DNA of 64,000 nt. It comes from Notospermus geniculatus. Lineage: Eukaryota; Nemertea; Pilidiophora; Heteronemertea; Lineidae. This document shows positions 57,794 to 64,000 of this stretch, piece after piece. Position 1 is the stretch's first letter. Every line of letters starts with the position of its first letter. The stretch spans positions 231,944-295,943 of the forward strand of contig NMRB01000029.1 of NCBI GenBank assembly GCA_002633025.1. Reading direction: 5' to 3'. A program made the position numbers and the translations under genes. The notes under the pieces are model-generated. The model ran no database searches. It was not told the origin of the DNA and saw nothing but the letters and a program-made list of their open reading frames with translations.

Positions 57794-60700
57794 ATGGGTT
57801 CACGGACATTTGGTATCCTGCACCAAGAGGTCATCCTGGTGACCATCTTCAGCCTCATGGGTCTGTCGTGGCTGGCGGACCCAGTGTTAAAAATTCCATT
57901 CCAAAGTAAGTAACCACCATATTTATCCTGAGTGCGTCCTCCCATAGCAGGGTTTTGGTCTCGCTCCTCTTCGTACGCTCTCTTTTGTAAATGGATGAAG
58001 AGGAATGAGGTAAAACCCCTGTATGGGAGGATGGAGTAGCCTACTCTCAAATCTGGGATCTAACTGATTCCTTTGAAGGCCCTTCTTGTGGTAAGAGTTT
58101 TCCCTTGCAAATTGGTTCTCAATGGGAAGTTCACCATTGTTGGTTTCCGTACGGCTGACATCTCCGACACAAAAACCACTGGCGATAGTTTGCATGGCTT
58201 TGTGGACACCAAAACAAATGCAACTGGACAGTATCCCTTTAAGTCTTACAGATTTTCTGCATGAAATACGCCAGCGGTCATGTTTTGATAAAGCAGCCAT
58301 CCATCTGAAGATATCAGTGGTCAAATAAATTCCATGGCTGGTGCCATACCTGAATTACCATCTTATGTTGTTTTAACACCTATAGTGTGCAACCTCTGGG
58401 CTATAAATAGACATGCTCCCTGCTGGACCTTTAGTATCTTGTCCAGCTTGCTAAGATTGATAGTGATTGATGGAAATTGTCCTGGGATTTAGCAGTAGGT
58501 GAGATGATAAGCTGGAGATTAGAAACCATAAATCGCTTTCCACATTCTTGATATCTTTAATGATTTCTAAAGGCCCAGTGTTTAAAGGGATACTGTCCAG
58601 TTGCATTTGTAACAAAAGTTATACCTGCATTCAGTATGGCATGATTGGCGCAAGACAAAATTGAGTAATAAATGTGCATCAGTGGCGAAACCTGCACTGT
58701 CGTCCTCACAGAAAGAAAGGGTGTCTGGGAGTGGGACTGAACCCCGAACCTCAGTGGTGACAGATGTTGATGTCTCCACTAGGCCACTCTGAGTCGTCTG
58801 ACAGCCCGACTGCGACTGTTCAAGCCATCCAGGAGTGGCGTGGTGTAGTGGTTAGCGAGAGAGACTCCTGATCAGAGGGTCCAGGGTTCGATTCCCAATC
58901 CTGACCAAGAAAAAACACGCTTGCTTGTGACCTTGAGCAAGTCACTTCGCCTCACTTGCTTCACCCCACCCAGGTGTAAAGGGGTACCTGGCTGGTAGTG
59001 ATGGTCTATGTTAGTCCAAGAGCGCTGAAATTGGCTGCCGGGACGTAATACTCCCCAGGGAGTGGAGAATTGAAATTGGAGTCAACAGACCTATAGCTGG
59101 GGTAATAATAGTGTAAAGCACATTGAGCAGGCCAACTGGAAACGCGATATATAAGAACAGCATTATTATTATTAAATTATTATCCATGCAAAGCCACGTC
59201 GATGCTGATTGCAGAAGAAGCTAGTTCTGTGGAACAATTGCTTCTTGATTGAACCTGCCTTGAATTCTTAGCGTACAAAGTTACATTAGTGTAACCAATG
59301 TAGCATAGTAGTAGGCCCCAAGCTCACAGGTACATGTATGTAGTGAGCAGTCCTGATACCTTCATAAACGTTGTAAAGATCGACTCAACGATCCTGAAGC
59401 TGCTGATCTGACGGAAATGATGGAAAACAACATCTTGAAGATGGTGTAAAAAAGCTGTTGACTTGTTGGTAGTATTTCTTTGATGACCAGAGTTACGATG
59501 TATGAGAAGATAAGTTAGGTTGGCATTTCAACAGTTTAACAAGTCAGCAGACCTTTGGTCCAGTCGGTCAACACCGACACAGAGGTTAACTAGTTCGTTT
59601 GGGCTGTCAGAGTGGGGCAGTGGAAACATCAGTACCTGTCACCGCTTTGGTTGTGGGTTCGATTCCCAGTCGGATCCATTCTTCAGGAGATAGAGAGGGC
59701 AACTCTCGTTCATAGTGCAAGTTTTCTTCCTTCCCTTCTGCAATGAATTCCACACACCATCTAAATTTCCTTTAACCCCTTATGACTAGCATGATCCATT
59801 TCACTGGAAAGCTACACCTGTGGAAACCACAACCTTTGGTGGCCCAGGTGTATGATATTGGCATGTTTTGTTTTGGTCAAATTTTCATAGGTTGAATTCC
59901 TCCTATGAAATGAAACTTTATACTATGAAAGCTTTGCATGGATTGATTCCACTATTGCAATATTTTGTTATATCTGGGTGTATGTCTGCTTCTGGGAGCA
60001 TACATGAGGATATAATGCCCAAGTTGCACACTAACCCTACAACAAGAGGTTTTACTCAGCTGAGTAATTGGCCCAGTTGCCTCTAGTTGAAAAAGTGTCA
60101 TAATCTTTTACCCTTTTGTCAAACTTGTATGTAATGATCTTGAGTGTGCAAGTGGCACACTAACCTTTTAAACTTTAATCTCGAGAATCAGACCCTGCTC
60201 TGCCCTGGTTGCTCTTTATTTTGCACTAGGCCAGGACTACCTCAAATGTTCAGAGCAATCTGAATTATCTTTTGAGGTCAGATTGCTATAATCTATGATA
60301 ATCAGATGACCTTTTTTATCTGAATTGGTTATCATCCCATGTCGTCCATCCGTCCTCTCTCATTACTTCAATTTTTGTTGGGGAATTGCCATATTTAACA
60401 TCACGCCACTTTACTATAGATGTCACCATTAGTTGTAATTGTATGGCATGTCCGCAAAGAGCATGAAAAGGCTTTTTTTCTAGATAATTTTTTAACACAG
60501 GTTGTGTACATGTACATGTACCGGTATTCGAATGGTGAATCTGCCATACCTGGCCTGAACTCACTATGGTGTTTTTTCAAACTCTGTAAAATGGCTGTGG
60601 TCCCCCCCCCCCCGCAAAAGAAAGCTGTGACAAAAGTCCTGTTTCCTGCTCCAGCGAACAGAGTGGACACCAATGTAAAGGCTCACGGTGTAATAGACAT

Positions 60701-63700
60701 TGATTGACAGAAGCTGAAGAGGTGATTCTCACAATCACAGTTGGCTGCAACTTCAGCTGGTTACCCCGGCTGATTACTTGCAAACTGTCCGTCTGCTAGT
60801 AGTAATAGGGCTGTTACTTTTAGGTGAGGTGTTACTTTAGCCCAGCCTATAGAATAACAAAAGTGAACTTTTCACCCCGTGAAAAGTATTGGAACTGCAG
60901 TTTAAATCCCTTCTTTTCCACTTTGCAGATATAACCATCATCCAAGGCCAGAGTCGATACTTCAGAACCCTTGTGATTGATGAAAAAAATGAAGCTTTAT
61001 ATGTAGGAGCAGCGTAAGTAGCATCCTCATCCACCATTTTAGCCCCCCCCCCCCCAATTGTTCTTTGCCTTCAAAATACGAGGATGGCCAGACACAACAA
61101 CAACAACTGACCCCTTTAAAATCTTCCACTACCAGGGGCAATTTCATGAAAAACAAAAAAATGTACCGGACTCCTTCTGATTGGTTTTACAGAAACGCTT
61201 TGTATTTGTTGGAAAATAGGCCCACCCTGTGACCCGGGGGTGAGGGCTTTCCAATTTGAAGAATACCAAGAGGGTTTCGGGACTGCTGTTCATTCTTTTT
61301 TACCTTTGGATTTCAAGAATGTACACTGTATATTGGCAGTGAAAGTGTTAAAACTGAACCAGTCTGCCGGTACATTTCATTTAAATTACAGTTGAACATG
61401 GTAGTGAAATGTTTCTTCAATTCCTACAGACTCAGACATGTTGGTAAAATGCTTTCCTCCTGTGAACATTTCTCAAGGTTTATCCTAATTGACAACAAGA
61501 ATTGTTATTGATGTATTTCCTTGCTCCAACCAGCCATACATGGTCGCTTCATGTTAGCAAACCAATACAAATATCCGACTTTACCTGATTGAAGTTTTTC
61601 TGGTCAGTTTGTTCATGAAAAAATCAGATACAACTCACCTGTGGCGTATTCTTAACTGGCAATAATACTCTACTCTGATAAATCTAGCTCAGGAACAGGT
61701 GATTCACTCCATTCGAAGTTGAAATTAAAGGTATAGCAGGCGCGGATCCAGGATTTTGGGCAGAGGGGGGTCAGGGCCGCCGAGGTCGGTCGTTGCAGGC
61801 GAGCGCCGAAGATACCTGCGCCAATGGGGGGTCTGGGGGGGCCTCCCCCAGAAAATTTTGAAATCTAGAAGGCCGTAGATGCGATTTCCTGGCATCTCAG
61901 TATCAAAACAGAAGCTTTGTTCTTGCGTTTTTTGCTTATTCTCACAAACTATTGGGAAAAAAACAATTGGTGGTGGCGAGCAGGGGGGGGGTCACGACCC
62001 CCAAAACCCCCCCTCTGGATCCGCGCCTGTATAGACATCAAGGTGCACACTGTTGTTCAGAAATTTCGAAATCATCAGTTTACATGTAGCTGATGTTTTG
62101 TGCTGTAACACTCAACAAATTCAATTCGATCTCAGGCATTGTCTGGTCAGACATGTCAGAGATAGAGCGTGCTGCACCAAAACGTACAGGCTTTGGGGGA
62201 ATGCAGAAAACTCGCAAAGATGAAGTAGCACACATAGGTTTTAGCTCACAGGCATGGGTCACAGAGATGATCTTGAAGAATGATCAAATGAAGAGCACAC
62301 AACCAGAATGGGATTTGAACTGGAGACCTTCAGGTTCTTAGTCCACTTGCACTATCGTCTGAGCTACATGTAAAGATATCCAACAAGCTTGGCTAGGAAT
62401 GTGATTGTTTCCTTTCAGGAGATTTCTATGTGTGCTACCAAAGGTGTGCTACCAGTTTAAGTACATGTATAAAGAGATACACATGTATATGATAGTAAAA
62501 AAGTTATTCTCAATGCTGAACTGAGCTCTGATATTCGTATTTGCAATGGGTCCTTTTTTAATCTGATAATTTTTACAATTGGAAAGTGTGCCAGGCCAGT
62601 AACAATTTAGCTGATTGACTGACTGACTGATTGATTGATTGATTGATTTGGATTACATATATTACATGTAGAAATCATTTCTTTATACATTATTCTGTTC
62701 GTTTATTTGTTGCAGAGAGTATATTTACCGTGTAAATCTTACGTCTCTCCGTGATGAGGTGAAGGTAAGTACATATTTTGTAAATGCCGTGTAAAAAATC
62801 GTTTCCACTGGAACTTGCTCAGCATACTTGAACTCATCAAAGCATCTAACATCTTTATCTTCATTATGCACATGTAATTAACTTTGTTTTTACCAATAAG
62901 ATAATGAGTTACTGTCTCTGCTCGAAGGTTATGTGGATGGACGATAATGATGATCAATGGCTTGAGTTTAGGTTAGGTCAGTCTCTACACGATTACCAAA
63001 CCAGCAATCCTGCAGTTAACTGGAAGTCAGTTGGTACACCTGCGTGTTCTGCGAGCAAAGAAATTTGAAATAAGTCAGTCAGAAGCAAATGCTGTCATAG
63101 AAACATGTTTGCCTAATTCTGAACCTGGTAGCACACTTCAGGAATCTCAGTGAGCCACCTGTGAACAAAATCAGTAGTGTGTGCTACCTGTGGCTCATTG
63201 ACACTTACTGCTTCCAATCATGCAGTCTTCAATTGCTATTCATGTGTGCTAGCAGATTTAGGAGCTCATGTCAGTAAGATGATCTCACGTCTACCATGAA
63301 ATCAAACAATGATCCTTAATTTACATTAACATCCTTAACTTCAGGAGTCTGCAGCATTGAAGACAGACAAAGGTGTGGAAGACATCTGCAAACAGATCGT
63401 TGGCGATGACAAATTGGTAAGTATTCACTGAAATGTTGGGAGAGTATTCTTTCTTGCCAGCAGCACAGCACACCAGGCGATATCGCAAGTGATCTGCTCA
63501 TCACCGAACAAAATCGGCTGTTGATGCGAGGTGTGTCCTGGACAGCGATGGGTGCAATGTTCTTGTCAGTGATGCTCACCCATTATCAAACAATACCAAA
63601 ACTGATATTGCCTAATCTGCGTGGTACTGGCGAGAAGATCGGTGGTGATTAGATCGCTTGCGATATCGCCTGGTGTGCTGCTGGCTTCAGTAGTTGGCTT

Positions 63701-63935
63701 GCGTACCCACTGTGACAAGCATGGTCTTTGAAAAGTTTGAGCACCTTAGAATGGATTAGTATTCAGATGTATCAGAACGTGATTTGAGATACTAGTATCA
63801 GCTTCATGATTTTTCTGTTTACAGGATGGCCAATGTCGTAACCATATCAGTGTGATAATACCTCGTAATGATGGCACAATTATAGCGTGCGGCAACGGGG
63901 CAAGATCACTGCAAACAAATCACTATACACTAGAT
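57794..63935 (+). CDS. Semaphorin, first five coding exons (continues beyond window)
   Basis: The spliced model is join(57794..57905, 60929..61013, 62716..62764, 63345..63416, 63825..63935). All phases (1, 2, 0, 0, 0) and GT/AG sites agree, giving 143 residues so far. Exon 1 encodes a signal peptide with VILVTIFSLMGLSWLA as core. Exon 2 carries SRYFRTLVIDEKNEALYVGA, the start of the sema beta-propeller; exon 3 gives YIYRVNLTSLRDEV. Exon 4 gives DICKQIVGDDK, whose Cys pairs in the family with the Cys of GQCRNHI in exon 5, and exon 5 adds IIPRNDGTIIACGNGA. Semaphorins are secreted or membrane guidance ligands for plexins. IxVxxPRND is reminiscent of classes 1 and 6, but the class cannot be set from the N-terminus. 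The common CGTNAFxPxC is CGNGARSLQT here, lacking the second Cys. Confidence 0.85.
58730..58800 (-). mobile_element. tRNA-like SINE head, minus strand, in semaphorin intron 1
   Basis: Read on the minus strand it has AGAGTGGCCTAGTGGAGACA, CTGTCACCACTGAGG and GGGTTCAGTCCCAC, the A-box and B-box layout of the family at 59602. No SINE body is evident. Confidence 0.65.
58832..59183 (+). mobile_element. Full-length tRNA-derived SINE with ATT tail, in semaphorin intron 1
   Basis: The head has an A box in GGTGTAGTGGTTAGCG and a B box GGTTCGATTCC. The body contains AGCAAGTCACTT and CACCCAGGTGTAAAGGGGTA, and the 3' end CGCGATATATAAGA followed by ATT repeats resembles CR1/L2-type LINE tails, suggesting mobilisation by such a LINE. 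The head is no functional tRNA because its stems are mismatched. Confidence 0.8.
59602..59678 (+). mobile_element. tRNA-like SINE head in semaphorin intron 1
   Basis: It contains AGAGTGGGGCAGTGGAAACA, CCTGTCACCGCTTTGG and a clean B box GGGTTCGATTCCCA. It belongs to the same family as 55666 and the minus-strand 58730. Confidence 0.7.
61737..62029. mobile_element. hAT-type element with 5-bp target duplication, in semaphorin intron 2
   Basis: The ends CAGGCGCGGATCCAGGA and CTCTGGATCCGCGCCTG are inverted. TATAG is present on both sides (61732-61736 and 62030-62034). The interior is G-rich and non-coding (GGGGGGTCTGGGGGGGCC). With 11677-11831 this is the second member, and both give a 5-bp duplication. 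Confidence 0.85.
62285..62378 (-). mobile_element. tRNA-like sequence, minus strand, in semaphorin intron 2
   Basis: The minus strand reads GTAGCTCAGACGATAGTGC, then TCCAGTTCAAATCCCAT, an A-box and B-box arrangement with a plausible anticodon arm. The T stem and acceptor stem do not pair, so it is a SINE head or tRNA relic rather than a working tRNA. Confidence 0.5.
63456..63685. mobile_element. Inverted-repeat element in semaphorin intron 4
   Basis: GCCAGCAGCACAGCACACC and GGCGATATCGCAAG on the left pair with CTTGCGATATCGCC and TGGTGTGCTGCTGGC on the right. The arms extend about 70 bp with mismatches and enclose about 90 bp. It is non-coding and nearly fills the 408-bp intron between exons 4 and 5. 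Confidence 0.8.
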
Positions 63936-64000
63936 GTGAGTATGTAACTTCAGATTATTCATTGTTTATTGGCAGTTGGCTTATTGAAATGTCTTCTGTG

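Noticed and set aside
62285-62378. Functional tRNA gene on the minus strand
   Set aside because: A and B boxes are present, but the T stem and acceptor stem do not pair, so I list it as a SINE head or relic.

Overview
The window reads as a piece of nuclear genome from a marine invertebrate animal. It has spliced genes with GT/AG introns, tandem families of rhodopsin-type G-protein-coupled receptors (GPCRs), a semaphorin, a TMEM26-like exon, tRNA-derived SINEs and many small inverted-repeat DNA transposons. The palindrome TACATGTA is scattered throughout, as is common in invertebrate deuterostome and lophotrochozoan genomes. I cannot fix the phylum; a lancelet, hemichordate or lophotrochozoan would all fit.

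Region 1 (1-7.7 kb) is a tandem array of three-exon receptor genes (family A): one cut by the window edge (1-479), two apparently intact (1412-3092 and 5666-7147), and one decayed fragment (4484-4702). The repeating unit includes the flanks, so mobile-element insertions can be recognised by comparing filled and empty paralogous sites. Family A lacks both cysteines of the usual GPCR extracellular disulfide.

Region 2 (7.7-17 kb) has no complete gene. It holds a roughly 1.2 kb tandem duplication whose second copy is split by a repeat-rich insertion, several miniature inverted-repeat transposable elements (MITEs), and, on the minus strand at 16755-16948, a first coding exon resembling TMEM26. I could not find its downstream exons.

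Region 3 (18-27.7 kb) is a second receptor array (family B) whose coding regions lack introns: intact copies at 21127-22140, 25267-26265 and 26685-27683, a pseudogene at 22300-23767, and an orphan copy of the 5' leader at 17982-18245. Between the orphan leader and the first receptor lies a nearly perfect 212-bp satellite array of 10.8 units. Transposons broke the pseudogene and the spacer before the second intact gene.

Region 4 (27.7-57.5 kb) has no gene I can recognise. It holds a duplicated dispersed repeat, fold-back and MITE elements of at least six families, minisatellites and SINE pieces. A possible distal promoter near 35 kb is speculative.

Region 5 (57.8-64 kb) carries the first five coding exons of a semaphorin, with signal peptide and start of the sema domain, running off the right edge. 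Its introns hold a SINE, SINE heads, a hAT-type element with a 5-bp target duplication, and an inverted-repeat element.

The most unusual observations are five palindromic elements that share only the terminal TAGGGAG-type bases while their perfectly paired arms differ, the family A disulfide loss, and the satellite fused to a receptor leader. Two single N bases (28655 and 37602) mark uncertain assembly points.
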